NCBI GenBank assembly: GCA_034435315.1
Contig: DAOTYB010000167.1
Location: 1-28,429, forward strand
Direction of reading: 5' to 3'
Length of the DNA stretch: 28,429 bases
DNA from: VGOB01 sp034435315
GTDB taxonomy: Bacteria; Chloroflexota; Anaerolineae; UBA4142
Shown: positions 15,216 through 22,954 of the stretch, in pieces
Layout of the letters: each line of letters starts with the position of its first letter
Position numbering within the stretch: the first letter of the stretch is position 1
The notes under the pieces: model-generated
What the model was told of the DNA's origin: nothing
Databases searched by the model: none
What the model saw: only the letters and a program-made list of their open reading frames with translations
Translations under genes and position numbers: made by a program

Positions 15216-16118
15216 ATGGTTACTTAGAATCACAGCAATTCCTGCCACCAGCACCAGCGTCACCGCCACTCCTCCTTCCGGTCCAAACGCACCGCCCGTC
15301 AACCAATCGGGACCGTGCGTGGTCAGATCAAGCAGGGTGACTCCTGTCGTTTCGCTCCCACTGACAGCAAAGCCAAAGAGATTGCCCTGACTCCAATTCC
15401 AGACCGAATGAAAGGCGCAAATTCCCCACAGCGATCCTTCGCGCAAGGCATACAGCGAGGCAAAAAGTGCATAGAGAAAGAGATTGACCAAAGCCAGCGC
15501 GCTGAGATGGGGATTGAGTCCATGCATCACAGTAAAAAATAACGCGGAGAGAAAAATGCCCAGCGCCGGCGTATAGCGCACGCCCAGCACAGACATCATC
15601 CAGCCGCGCGCGAGAATTTCCTCCGCTGCGCCCTGAACAATCCAGCCGACAAAAACGACGAGCACACCCACCAGCACGATCAAACCCTGCGCCAAGATAT
15701 TGCCCGTGAGCGATACACTGCCCGTCAGCGCCAGCAAGAGAACGACACTCGCAAACATACCCAGCCCCACGAACAGACCACGTCCGTAGCGTAGCAGCGC
15801 GCCGGCGCGCTCAAAACCGAGTGTAAAGAACGGACGCTGCTCGTAGAACTGTACCCACAACCAGACCAGAAAGATTACGCCACCAAAAGCCAGCGTCAAG
15901 AGCAAAGTTTGCTCAAACCCCACCAGGAGAACCGACGACATTGCGTCACTGCCGCTCCATTCGAACACAATACCGATGACGAGGAACAGCAGCACACCCA
16001 CTATTGCCGCAAGCAAAAGCATCCCCGCACTCAGCGGCAGAATCGCCCACCAGGGCGTTAAACGTTTCGCCGTTCGAGTGAGGTGAAAGAGACGACTCGC
16101 CTCAATCCAGTTGAACAT
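15195..16118 (-). CDS. CPBP-family intramembrane metalloprotease
   Basis: A 307-residue, mostly hydrophobic protein with about eight membrane segments. It carries the three CPBP (Abi, Rce1-like) motifs: the EExxxR element AAEEILARGW, then FFTVMHGLNP, then CAFHSVWNW, supplying the glutamates and histidines that line the intramembrane active site. Bacterial members process or modify peptides, and some confer bacteriocin immunity. The target here is unknown. ATG 16118 has a clear AAGGAG SD. It lies 24 bases after the DUF35 gene, so it is probably the third cistron of the thiolase operon, although no functional link is obvious. Its last codons overlap an inverted-repeat end of the neighbouring non-coding element. 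Confidence 0.87.
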   Translation of the reverse strand: MFNWIEASRLFHLTRTAKRLTPWWAILPLSAGMLLLAAIVGVLLFLVIGIVFEWSGSDAMSSVLLVGFEQTLLLTLAFGGVIFLVWLWVQFYEQRPFFTLGFERAGALLRYGRGLFVGLGMFASVVLLLALTGSVSLTGNILAQGLIVLVGVLVVFVGWIVQGAAEEILARGWMMSVLGVRYTPALGIFLSALFFTVMHGLNPHLSALALVNLFLYALFASLYALREGSLWGICAFHSVWNWSQGNLFGFAVSGSETTGVTLLDLTTHGPDWLTGGAFGPEGGVAVTLVLVAGIAVILSNHAKVFSA

Positions 16119-16142
16119 TTGACTCCTTCACCGAGTACACCA

Positions 16143-16559
16143 TCACGCTGGCACAAACACAACGTGGGTTTTCTTTGCCTCACCTTCACCTCGTTCGACA
16201 AACTGGACACGCAGCGGCATTCCGATTTTGATTTGTTCTGGACGTGTGACATCCACATTCAGAATTTGCGCGCTGATTTTGGGACCCTCCACCAACTCTA
16301 CAATGCCGACACAGTAGGGATTCTGCCGACTGTATCCTGCCGCGCTCATTGCCGATGTGCCCACATACACAATCGTAAAGGCGACCAGTTTGCCCTGCCC
16401 CGCGAGTTCGACCCATTCCATATCATCGCACAACGTTTCTGGTGCGATGGGACGCGGTGGAAAGTAGATACGTCCATCGCGGCGGCAGCGCGTCCCCATC
16501 AACTTGTGCTCTGCCAGAAATTTGCTGTACACAGCATAGGTGAATTCGTTTTCCCACAT
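16143..16559 (-). CDS. DUF35 OB-fold protein with degenerate zinc ribbon
   Basis: A 138-residue protein of the DUF35 (rubredoxin-like ribbon plus OB fold) family. Members escort thiolases and HMG-CoA synthases, channelling acyl-CoA between active sites in the archaeal complex. The ribbon region reads TRCRRDGRIYFPPRPIAPET. The FPPR core is present, but of the usual four cysteines (CxxC ... CPxC) only the first remains, so zinc binding is doubtful. The OB part follows (GKLVAFTIVYVG, NPYCVGIVELVEGPK, IKIGMPLRVQF). ATG 16559 lies four bases after the thiolase stop with GGAGATGAGAGA upstream; the longer reading to 16592 overlaps the thiolase. A structural or escort role for the adjacent thiolase is strongly implied by context. 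Confidence 0.88.
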   Translation of the reverse strand: MWENEFTYAVYSKFLAEHKLMGTRCRRDGRIYFPPRPIAPETLCDDMEWVELAGQGKLVAFTIVYVGTSAMSAAGYSRQNPYCVGIVELVEGPKISAQILNVDVTRPEQIKIGMPLRVQFVERGEGEAKKTHVVFVPA

Positions 16560-16563
16560 TCTC

Positions 16564-17826
16564 TCATCTCCGCTCGAAAATGTGCACCACACACGTTTGA
16601 CCCGAACCGCCCAGATTGTGCGTCAAGCCCAGACGAATATCGCCCGGCAATTGACGCGCGCCGGCACTACCACGCAACTGTTTCCAGATTTCGATGACCT
16701 GCGCCACACCTGTCGCGCCCACAGGATGCCCTTTGGCTTTCAACCCACCCGAGGGATTGATCGGACGTGAACCGGTGCGCGCCGTGTCGCCCACTTGTGC
16801 CGCGCGCCCGCCGTGTCCAGGCGCAAACAAGCCCAAATCCTCCGTCGCAATGATTTCCGCAATCGTAAAGCAATCATGCACCTCTGCCACTTGAATATCG
16901 GTGGGCTGGACACCCGCCATCGCATACGCCTGTTGTGCCGCCAGACGCGCTACAGGCAAAGTCGTCAAATCACGGCGATCCGATAACCCACCATCGCTCG
17001 CCTGACCACTACCGATGATGTACACCGGCACATCAGTGAATCGTCGCGCAATATCTTCGCGCACCAGCAACACCGCCGAGGCACCGTCCGATACCGGCGA
17101 ACAATCGAATAAACGCAGGGGCCAGGCAATCAATGGATTGACGCGGTCATCGTGCAAAAATTCCATTTCATCTTTCCAATCAGGAACAGGCAACCCTTTT
17201 TTCGCCGCGCTCGCGCGACGCGCTTGCATAATATCCGCAATGCGTTGACCAAATTGCGCCTTGTCATTCAGCGCGCCATTCTCGTGATTCTTGATTCCAA
17301 CGCGCATCAGCGTTTCTGGCGTAGCATCGTAACGATGCATATACGCGGTCGCCATCGCAGCAAAATAGCCCGGAAAGGTGAATCCTGCTGGAATCTCGTA
17401 CAACGTATCACCAGCCGTCGTCAACGCATCGGTCACTTTTTCGATGGGCAGCGCGGTCATTTTCTCGATACCACCGACCAGCACAATGTCGTACAGACCA
17501 GAGGCAATCGCCAGAATGCCCTGGCGTAATGCCACACCGCTACTCGCGCACGCGTCTTCGACGCGCGTAGCGGGACGTGGCGCCAACCCTACCCAACTGG
17601 TCATCAGAGGCGCAGTGTGGCTTTGTCCTTCGAACAAATCGCTGCTCGCGTTGCCGATATAAATCGCTTCGATCTCTTTGGGGTCCAGCCCCTTGTCCAT
17701 CGAGGCGCATAATTCGCGAAATGCCTCCACGAACAGGTCTCGCGTCGTCTTATCGGGAAACGCGCCAAAGCGAGACATTCCGGCGCCCACCACCGCCACA
17801 CCGCGACCCAATTTGCGATTCGTCAT
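16564..17826 (-). CDS. Thiolase-family acetyl-CoA acetyltransferase (SCP2-type)
   Basis: A 420-residue thiolase-fold enzyme of the SCP2/archaeal acetoacetyl-CoA type. The nucleophile is Cys93 in VEDACASSGVAL. The second histidine region is EVHDCFTIAEI and the C-terminal motif is GGLKAKGHPVGATG followed by HNLGGSGQT. It condenses or cleaves acyl-CoA, for example acetoacetyl-CoA. The following DUF35 gene is its usual partner. In archaea the pair works with HMG-CoA synthase in mevalonate synthesis, but no such synthase is in this window, so fatty-acid or other acyl-CoA thiolysis is equally possible. ATG 17826 has a GGAGG SD, and a consensus promoter lies about 107 bases upstream. It is the first gene of a three-gene operon. 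Confidence 0.88.
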   Translation of the reverse strand: MTNRKLGRGVAVVGAGMSRFGAFPDKTTRDLFVEAFRELCASMDKGLDPKEIEAIYIGNASSDLFEGQSHTAPLMTSWVGLAPRPATRVEDACASSGVALRQGILAIASGLYDIVLVGGIEKMTALPIEKVTDALTTAGDTLYEIPAGFTFPGYFAAMATAYMHRYDATPETLMRVGIKNHENGALNDKAQFGQRIADIMQARRASAAKKGLPVPDWKDEMEFLHDDRVNPLIAWPLRLFDCSPVSDGASAVLLVREDIARRFTDVPVYIIGSGQASDGGLSDRRDLTTLPVARLAAQQAYAMAGVQPTDIQVAEVHDCFTIAEIIATEDLGLFAPGHGGRAAQVGDTARTGSRPINPSGGLKAKGHPVGATGVAQVIEIWKQLRGSAGARQLPGDIRLGLTHNLGGSGQTCVVHIFERR

Positions 17827-17932
17827 ACCGCCTCCTTCGTATCGTTAATCAGTAAACATCGCGCCCGCGCGTCTGCATCGTGCCACCAGAAAACGCGCAT
17901 CGCACAAGACACGGCAGCGCGCCGTTACGCCA

Positions 17933-17961
17933 AAGATAACACGCGGCACGCCGTTTGTCAA
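17933..17961 (-). promoter_or_regulatory. Sigma-70-type promoter of the thiolase operon
   Basis: On the minus strand, a perfect TTGACA (17961-17956) and TATCTT (17938-17933) are separated by 17 bases. Transcription would begin near 17926, leaving a leader of about 100 bases before the thiolase start codon. Confidence 0.7.
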
Positions 17962-18017
17962 CAGACGATTCGTGAAATGTAAACAAGGTGTTGGTCATAC
18001 GTGCGTGCGCCCGCCAC

Positions 18018-18096
18018 GACGGACGAAAAGATCCACAAAGGACACGAAGATACACGAAGGTTTTTTTCTTCGTGTTCCTTCGTGACCTTCGTGGAC
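18018..18096. repeat. Repeat hairpin (ACACGAAG / CTTCGTGT units)
   Basis: The left arm CACAAAGGACACGAAGATAC continues with ACGAAGG. The right arm CTTCGTGTTCCTTCGTGACC continues with TTCGTGG. The arms are approximate reverse complements around a run of seven T (about 18060-18068). It lies between divergent promoters and could block read-through in both directions. Confidence 0.8.
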
Positions 18097-18142
18097 CAAC
18101 GGATTTTCGGAGACAATCGAATGAATCAAGCCCTCACGCGAG

Positions 18143-18170
18143 TTGCACAAACGAGACAAAGTCGTACAAT
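18143..18170 (+). promoter_or_regulatory. Probable promoter of the kinase-lyase operon
   Basis: TTGCAC (18143-18148) and TACAAT (18165-18170) are 16 bases apart. This gives a start near 18177 and a leader of about 100 bases before the kinase ATG. Reasonable but not consensus. Confidence 0.5.
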
Positions 18171-18280
18171 CTATCGCAAGAAGGTGGAACACGCCACGCT
18201 CACACGCGCGGTATGCTCCGCCGTCACAAGGCATACTTGCGCCTTGCACAACGGCTGGCGTCGCGCGGCGGGAGGTGTCT

Positions 18281-19864
18281 ATGGCAGACAAATTCATCAT
18301 CGGGATTGATCTGGGAACGTCTAGCGTCAAAGTTGGTGTGTTCTCAGTGTGCGGCGAAGCGTTCGCCTGGGAGAGTGAACCGCTGCCACTCTATCTTTTG
18401 CCGAACGGCGGCGCGGAACAAGACCCGCGCGATTGGTGGCACGCGATTCAACGAGCAACCCACCGCTTGCTCGCGCGCGCACCTGTGCCGCGCGAACACA
18501 TCGTCGCGCTGTGTGCGACCACGACCGGCGCCGGCACCGTGCCGGTAGATCGCGCAGGGCAGTGCCTCGCGCGCGCGATCCTCTGGCTAGACACGCGCGG
18601 CGCCGAGTACACGCGGCGCATCGCCGGTGGAATCCTCGCGGGATACAATCCGCTCAAACTCGTGCGCTGGTTGCGCCTCACCGGTGGCGCGCCGTTCCTT
18701 TCGGGCAAAGACGGTTTCGGACACCAACTCTACCTCAAACACGAACGCCGCGACATCTATCAGCAAACCTACAAATTTCTCGATGTGGTGGACTATATAG
18801 ATTGGTGTCTCACCGGAAAATTCGTGACCACTGCCGATGCGGTAGTAACACGCTGGGTCACCGACAATCGCAATCCATCGCGCATCACGTACGACGATAC
18901 GTTGATTCGCTGGTCGCAGATCGAGCGCGATAAATATCCGGACATTGTTCCGAGTACGCACGTGCTTGGCTCGCTACTGCCGAGCGCTGCCGATGAACTG
19001 GGATTGCCGCGCACCGTACAGGTTGTCGCCGGCGCATTCGATATTCCTGCCGCTGCCATCGGTTCGGGCGCGGCAGAAAATTACGCCGCGCATCTGTACA
19101 TCGGCACCTCGTCGTGGCTGGCAACACATCTGCCGTTCAAGAAAACGGATCTCGCGAGCGCGATGGCATCGCTCCCGTGCGCGCTGTTTGATCGGTTCTT
19201 GTTGATTGCGACGCAAGAGATGGCTGGCGGCAATTTGACGTGGCTGCGCGATAACATCTTGTATCGCGATGATGCGCTGGGTGCGCGGCACGCGCCCGAT
19301 GATTTTTTCATCGCGCTCAACGCGGTCGCCGAGCAAGTGCCGCCTGGCAGTCGCGGCGTCATCTACACGCCGTGGCTCTTTGGCGAGCGCGCGCCGGTGG
19401 ACGATGGATGGATTCGCGCCGGCTTTCACAACCTATCGTTGCACAACACGCGCGCGGATATGGCGCGCGCGGTGATGGAAGGCGTCGCGTTCAACACACG
19501 CTGGTTGCTCGCGCCGTTCGAAAAATTCTGCGGTCGCCGAATGAACCCAATCAATATGGTGGGGGGCGGCGCCAATTCCAACCTCTGGTGTCAGATTCAC
19601 GCTGACGTGTTGAATCGCACGATTCGCCAGGTCAAAGACCCGGTGCTGGCGAACGCGCGCGGCGCCGCGCTCATCGCCGCGCTTGGCTTGGGCTATCTCC
19701 GCGTGGACGAGGTGTCGCGCTGTGTCGCCATTCAAAACGAGTACCACCCCAACCCCGCCAACCGCGCGCTGTACGACCATCTCTTTGCCGAATTTGTAGA
19801 ACTGTACAAGCAGAATCGAAAAATCCACGAGCGATTGAATCGTCAAGCAATACGCAATACGTAA
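18281..19864 (+). CDS. FGGY-family carbohydrate kinase (xylulokinase-like)
   Basis: A 527-residue two-lobed ASKHA kinase of the FGGY family, which phosphorylates a sugar, polyol or related compound with ATP. The first phosphate motif is FIIGIDLGTSSVKVGVFS. The likely catalytic base is Asp254 in AGAFDIPAAAIG. The FGGY signature regions appear as TPWLFGERAPVDDGWIRAGF and INMVGGGANSNLWCQI. Overall layout is nearest xylulokinase, but the substrate is not certain. ATG 18281 has a GGGAGG SD. The last residues (AIRNT) are encoded by three tandem CAATACG-type heptamers, so the tail has been remodelled by a repeat. It ends 12 bases before the S1P-lyase-like gene and is clearly co-transcribed with it, which argues that the kinase product feeds that lyase. 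Confidence 0.88.
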   Translation: MADKFIIGIDLGTSSVKVGVFSVCGEAFAWESEPLPLYLLPNGGAEQDPRDWWHAIQRATHRLLARAPVPREHIVALCATTTGAGTVPVDRAGQCLARAILWLDTRGAEYTRRIAGGILAGYNPLKLVRWLRLTGGAPFLSGKDGFGHQLYLKHERRDIYQQTYKFLDVVDYIDWCLTGKFVTTADAVVTRWVTDNRNPSRITYDDTLIRWSQIERDKYPDIVPSTHVLGSLLPSAADELGLPRTVQVVAGAFDIPAAAIGSGAAENYAAHLYIGTSSWLATHLPFKKTDLASAMASLPCALFDRFLLIATQEMAGGNLTWLRDNILYRDDALGARHAPDDFFIALNAVAEQVPPGSRGVIYTPWLFGERAPVDDGWIRAGFHNLSLHNTRADMARAVMEGVAFNTRWLLAPFEKFCGRRMNPINMVGGGANSNLWCQIHADVLNRTIRQVKDPVLANARGAALIAALGLGYLRVDEVSRCVAIQNEYHPNPANRALYDHLFAEFVELYKQNRKIHERLNRQAIRNT

Positions 19865-19868
19865 TACG
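19848..19868. repeat. Three tandem heptamers at the kinase gene end
   Basis: CAATACG, CAATACG and TAATACG lie in tandem. They provide the final codons and the TAA stop of the kinase and run directly into the GGAGG SD of the next gene. Confidence 0.8.
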
Positions 19869-19876
19869 GAGGCGCA

Positions 19877-21274
19877 ATGGACGAATCACCTTTCGCCGAT
19901 CTGTACGCCGAGTTGGAAAAAGCGCTCAAGCCGTATCACGGCAAAGCGCTGACGTTTGCGAAAATTCCCGAACGCGGTTGCGCGCGCGAAGAGATCTTGC
20001 GCGAGATGGAACGCTTGCACGCGCTCGAAGCGGCACGCTGGCAAGCCGGCAAAGTGTCGGGCGCGGTGTATCACGGCGATAGCGCGCATATCGAGTTGAT
20101 GAACCGCGTCTACGCGCTCCATTCGCAAAGCAATCCGCTCCACGCGGACATCTGGCCCTCGACGACGAAATTCGAAGCGGAGATTGTCGCGATGACCGCG
20201 CGAATGCTCAACGCGCCAGAGGGCGCGTGTGGCACGGTCACGTCTGGCGGCACGGAGAGCATTCTGCTCGCGATGAAAACGTATCGCGATTGGGCGCGCG
20301 CGACCAAAGCCGTCACCGCGCCCGAAATCATCGCGCCCACCACCGCACACGCCGCGTTCGACAAAGCCGCGCAGTACTTTGGTCTGCGGATGATTCGCAT
20401 CCCGGTCGGCGCAGATTTTCGCGCGGACGTGGCGGCGACGCGCGCGGCAATCACCGCGAACACGATCGCGCTCATCGGCTCGGCGCCGCCGTTCCCGCAC
20501 GGCATCATTGACCCCATCGAAGAATTGTCTGAACTCGCGCGCGAGCATCGCATCGGTTTTCACACCGATGCATGCCTCGGCGGGTTCTTGTTGCCGTGGG
20601 CGGAGAAACTCGGCTACCCGGTGCCGCCGTTTGACTTTCGGTTGCCCGGCGTCACTTCGATTTCTGCCGATACGCACAAGTACGGTTACGCGCCCAAAGG
20701 CACATCGGTCATTTTGTATCGCAATGCCGAGTTGCGCCATTTCCAATATTTCACTTCGACCGATTGGCCCGGTGGTTTGTACTTTTCACCGACAATGGCA
20801 GGCAGTCGTCCGGGCGCGCTAAGCGCGGCGTGTTGGGCGGCGCTGGTGACGATGGGCGAAGATGGTTATCTGCGCGCGGCGAAAGCAATTCTGGAAACGG
20901 CGGACAAAATCAAAGCGGGCATTCGCGCGATTCCCGAGTTGCAACTCATCGGCGATCCGCTGTTCGTGCTTGCGTTCACTTCCGAGACGCTGGATGTGTT
21001 TCAAGTGATGGAGTATCTGGCGCGCAAGGGGTGGAGTTTGAATGGTTTGCATTCGCCGTCGGCGGTGCATTTGTGCGTCACCTTGCGGCACACGCAAGCC
21101 GGCGTCGCGGAGCAATTCCTCACCGATTTGCGCGAGGCGGTCGCGTACGTCAAAGAGCATCCCGACGCGCCGGCGGGCGTGGGTCCGATTTACGGAATGG
21201 CGTCCGTCGTCGAATTGCGCGGCATGGTGAGCGATCTGCTCAAGATGTATATGGACGTGATGTATCAGGTATGA
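19877..21274 (+). CDS. Sphingosine-1-phosphate-lyase-like PLP-dependent enzyme
   Basis: A 465-residue group II (fold type I) PLP enzyme. It resembles S1P lyase and related aspartate-aminotransferase-fold decarboxylase-like lyases. Visible signatures are GKVSGAVYHGD, NPLHADIWPSTTKFEAE, GTVTSGGTESILLA, His158 stacking on PLP (TAHAAFDKA), Asp231 (FHTDACLGGF) and the Schiff-base lysine Lys268 (ISADTHKYGYAPKG). S1P lyase splits a 2-amino-3-hydroxy-1-phosphate into an aldehyde and phosphoethanolamine. Bacterial homologues lack the eukaryotic membrane anchor, as here. ATG 19877 has a GGAGG SD. The partner upstream is a sugar or polyol kinase rather than a sphingosine kinase, so the true substrate may be a phosphorylated amino-polyol (inference). 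An amino-acid decarboxylase activity cannot be excluded. Confidence 0.87.
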   Translation: MDESPFADLYAELEKALKPYHGKALTFAKIPERGCAREEILREMERLHALEAARWQAGKVSGAVYHGDSAHIELMNRVYALHSQSNPLHADIWPSTTKFEAEIVAMTARMLNAPEGACGTVTSGGTESILLAMKTYRDWARATKAVTAPEIIAPTTAHAAFDKAAQYFGLRMIRIPVGADFRADVAATRAAITANTIALIGSAPPFPHGIIDPIEELSELAREHRIGFHTDACLGGFLLPWAEKLGYPVPPFDFRLPGVTSISADTHKYGYAPKGTSVILYRNAELRHFQYFTSTDWPGGLYFSPTMAGSRPGALSAACWAALVTMGEDGYLRAAKAILETADKIKAGIRAIPELQLIGDPLFVLAFTSETLDVFQVMEYLARKGWSLNGLHSPSAVHLCVTLRHTQAGVAEQFLTDLREAVAYVKEHPDAPAGVGPIYGMASVVELRGMVSDLLKMYMDVMYQV

Positions 21275-21289
21275 CAGATCCCAGCAAAA

Positions 21290-21317
21290 TTGACACGCAT
21301 CACAATTCGATTATAAT
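21290..21317 (+). promoter_or_regulatory. Promoter of tRNA-Leu
   Basis: A perfect TTGACA (21290-21295) and a perfect TATAAT (21312-21317) are separated by 16 bases. They sit 15 bases before the tRNA, as expected for a strong stable-RNA promoter. Confidence 0.85.
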
Positions 21318-21332
21318 ATGAGCAGTGCAGAT

Positions 21333-21415
21333 GCCCCGGTGGCGGAATTGGCATACGCGGCAGTTTGAGGGGCTGTGCCCGTAAGGGCGTGAGAGTTCAA
21401 GTCTCTCCCGGGGCA
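21333..21415 (+). tRNA. tRNA-Leu (anticodon GAG)
   Basis: The 83-base cloverleaf has a 7-bp acceptor stem GCCCCGG/CCGGGGC with discriminator A, a D-arm with AATTGGCA, and a class II long variable arm (GCCCGTAAGGGC). The anticodon loop is TTGAGGG and the T-arm is GAGAG-TTCAAGT-CTCTC. The anticodon stem GCAGT/GCTGT includes G-U pairs at both ends. GAG reads CUC leucine codons. The CCA end is not encoded (TCTT follows), so it must be added enzymatically. Confidence 0.93.
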
Positions 21416-21517
21416 TCTTTATCACATTCAGGGAAAAGCAATCCAATGCGCCCGCGCGAAATCGTCGCCACAGGGAAATGGCTCATTGACCACGCGACGA
21501 TTTTCGTTTTTTGATAG

Positions 21518-21558
21518 AAAAAAGACCTGCGAGACTCTAAACCTCGCAGGTCTTTTTT
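21518..21558. terminator. Bidirectional intrinsic terminator
   Basis: A perfect 16-bp stem, AAAAAAGACCTGCGAG and CTCGCAGGTCTTTTTT, has a 9-base loop. T runs on both strands let it end the tRNA transcript (plus) and the small membrane protein gene (minus). It is placed exactly between those convergent genes. Confidence 0.92.
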
Positions 21559-21588
21559 TCCTTAGAGCAATCTGGTTTCCATTGCTGC

Positions 21589-21858
21589 TTACTTGATGAT
21601 GAACGATAATACAATCAACACCGTGAAGAACAAGCCCGCAAACAGTGCAATGCGTTTCAGATCGCTGTAGATGTGAGTGTAATCAAATGCTAAAGGTGTG
21701 ACAGCACGCGCACTGGATGGAGAGAGAAGGCGCGCCGGGGATACCTCTTCACGCGCCGAAGCACCATTTTCGACAGCCTCTCGTTCAGGTGTCGGCATAA
21801 CCGCTACACTTTTGCGCAAAGCCGCGCGTTGTTTCATCTTGCGAGTTTTCCTGGGCAT
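21589..21858 (-). CDS. Small single-helix membrane protein of unknown function
   Basis: An 89-residue protein not recognised by family. It has a very basic N-terminus (MPRKTRKMKQRAALRK), a low-complexity middle rich in S, A, E and P, and one C-terminal membrane helix (IALFAGLFFTVLIVLSFIIK) that ends the protein. This suggests a tail-anchored protein with a cytoplasmic, possibly nucleic-acid-contacting, head (inference). It is likely real. ATG 21858 has an AGGAGATAAACT SD, a promoter lies about 110 bases upstream, and a strong terminator follows. Confidence 0.75.
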   Translation of the reverse strand: MPRKTRKMKQRAALRKSVAVMPTPEREAVENGASAREEVSPARLLSPSSARAVTPLAFDYTHIYSDLKRIALFAGLFFTVLIVLSFIIK

Positions 21859-21970
21859 AGTTTATCTCCTGAAAAAATACAACCGCCATTGAGTCGGATG
21901 TGCGTCGCCTTTACCGCTTGGCTGCAACGCTACCGCCGACCGCAACAAAATTCGTTCACACGCCTCACTG

Positions 21971-21999
21971 ATTATAAACGAAATACCCTCCTGCGACAA
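21971..21999 (-). promoter_or_regulatory. Promoter of the small membrane protein gene
   Basis: On the minus strand, TTGTCG (21999-21994) and a perfect TATAAT (21976-21971) are 17 bases apart. Start near 21964, giving a leader of about 105 bases with no obvious structure. Confidence 0.6.
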
Positions 22000-22042
22000 A
22001 TTCGCACTACTTTTGCACACCGACTTTATCTTGTGTAACCCA

Positions 22043-22954
22043 TCACACCACTACCACCATCCCCTCGCGCGCCAGACGCGTGTTGGGAAACACCGCGCGC
22101 GCGTCGTGTTCCAGCTTTTCCAGCATCTCGTCGCTGTGGTCAGGATCGTGGTGGAACAATATCAACTGCTGCACGCGCGCCGTTTGCGCCACGTGAACCG
22201 CCATCTGCCAGGTGCTATGCCCCCACCCCTGCCGAGATATCTGCGGGTTGGTGTACTCGGCTTCGGTGTACTGCGCATCGTGAATCAATAACGCGGCGTC
22301 ACGCGAAAAACGTATCAACCGCTGATCGCCTCCCACATATCCTTCGGTATCCGTTGCATACACAATGACTTTGCCCTGATATTCGATGCGATAGATGTAC
22401 ACACCTTGCGGATGCGCGTACGAACGTAACGTGTGAATCAACACATTGTCCGACGTATGCAATGCCGACGGTAAACGTCCTGTGATAATCTGGGGTTCAC
22501 GGTGATCTGTTCGCAGCCATACCGTCTCGCCATCGTTCAAATTACGAACCACGCGCACACACGGCAATTGATCGAGCGTGATGGGAAACACCGGGGGCAA
22601 CATAGCGCGCGCGAGCACCTCGTGCAAATCGTGTTCCAGCGTTTTGGGACCAAACACGTACAGCGTGGTCGTTTGAAAATAGAGCGGCTTGAAAAAGGGA
22701 AAGCCCTGGGTGTGGTCGTGATGTGTATGCGTGAACAACAACGTCGCCGTGACTGGATGCTTGTCAGCGCAATGTTGCGTCGCCAACGCTCTCCCCAGCG
22801 GAATGATACCGGTCCCCGCATCCAAAATGATTTGATGGCTTGCAGCGCGCACTTCGACACACGGCGTATTACCACCCACGCGCGCCGTCTGTGGACCCGG
22901 TGATGGATAACTGCCACGTACTCCCCAGAACGTCACACGCATCTGTTCACTCAT
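22043..22954 (-). CDS. MBL-fold metallo-hydrolase
   Basis: A 303-residue metallo-beta-lactamase-fold hydrolase. The N-terminus FWGVRGSYPSPGPQT and GGNTPCVEV, followed by ILDAGTGI, is typical of a phosphodiesterase-like subgroup. The metal motif is THTHHDHTQGF, with later ligands in YATDTEGY and LFHHDPDHSD. These enzymes hydrolyse cyclic nucleotides, RNA ends or other phosphodiesters; the substrate is unknown here. I chose ATG 22954 (AAGGAAG SD), which overlaps the histidine-kinase stop by four bases (ATGA). The extension to 23047 would be the kinase in another frame. Its coupling to a sensor kinase suggests it acts in or responds to a signalling pathway, perhaps degrading a signal nucleotide (inference). 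Confidence 0.87.
   Translation of the reverse strand: MSEQMRVTFWGVRGSYPSPGPQTARVGGNTPCVEVRAASHQIILDAGTGIIPLGRALATQHCADKHPVTATLLFTHTHHDHTQGFPFFKPLYFQTTTLYVFGPKTLEHDLHEVLARAMLPPVFPITLDQLPCVRVVRNLNDGETVWLRTDHREPQIITGRLPSALHTSDNVLIHTLRSYAHPQGVYIYRIEYQGKVIVYATDTEGYVGGDQRLIRFSRDAALLIHDAQYTEAEYTNPQISRQGWGHSTWQMAVHVAQTARVQQLILFHHDPDHSDEMLEKLEHDARAVFPNTRLAREGMVVVV

Larger units (their letters stand above)
17827..18280. other. Divergent intergenic region with two promoters and a repeat hairpin
   Basis: The 454-base gap between the thiolase and FGGY kinase genes contains the thiolase promoter, a heptamer-type repeat hairpin, and a likely kinase promoter. The open frame running into the kinase gene from 18143 starts inside the promoter and carries no family sequence. 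I see no further gene. Confidence 0.7.

Noticed and set aside
14878..15227. Four overlapping frames in the caspase-CPBP spacer
   Set aside because: Proline- and arginine-rich translations of GC-rich hairpins with no SD or family similarity.
19886..20746. Long minus-strand frame opposite the S1P-lyase-like gene
   Set aside because: Arginine-rich shadow of GC-rich codons. The plus-strand frame has all PLP-enzyme motifs.
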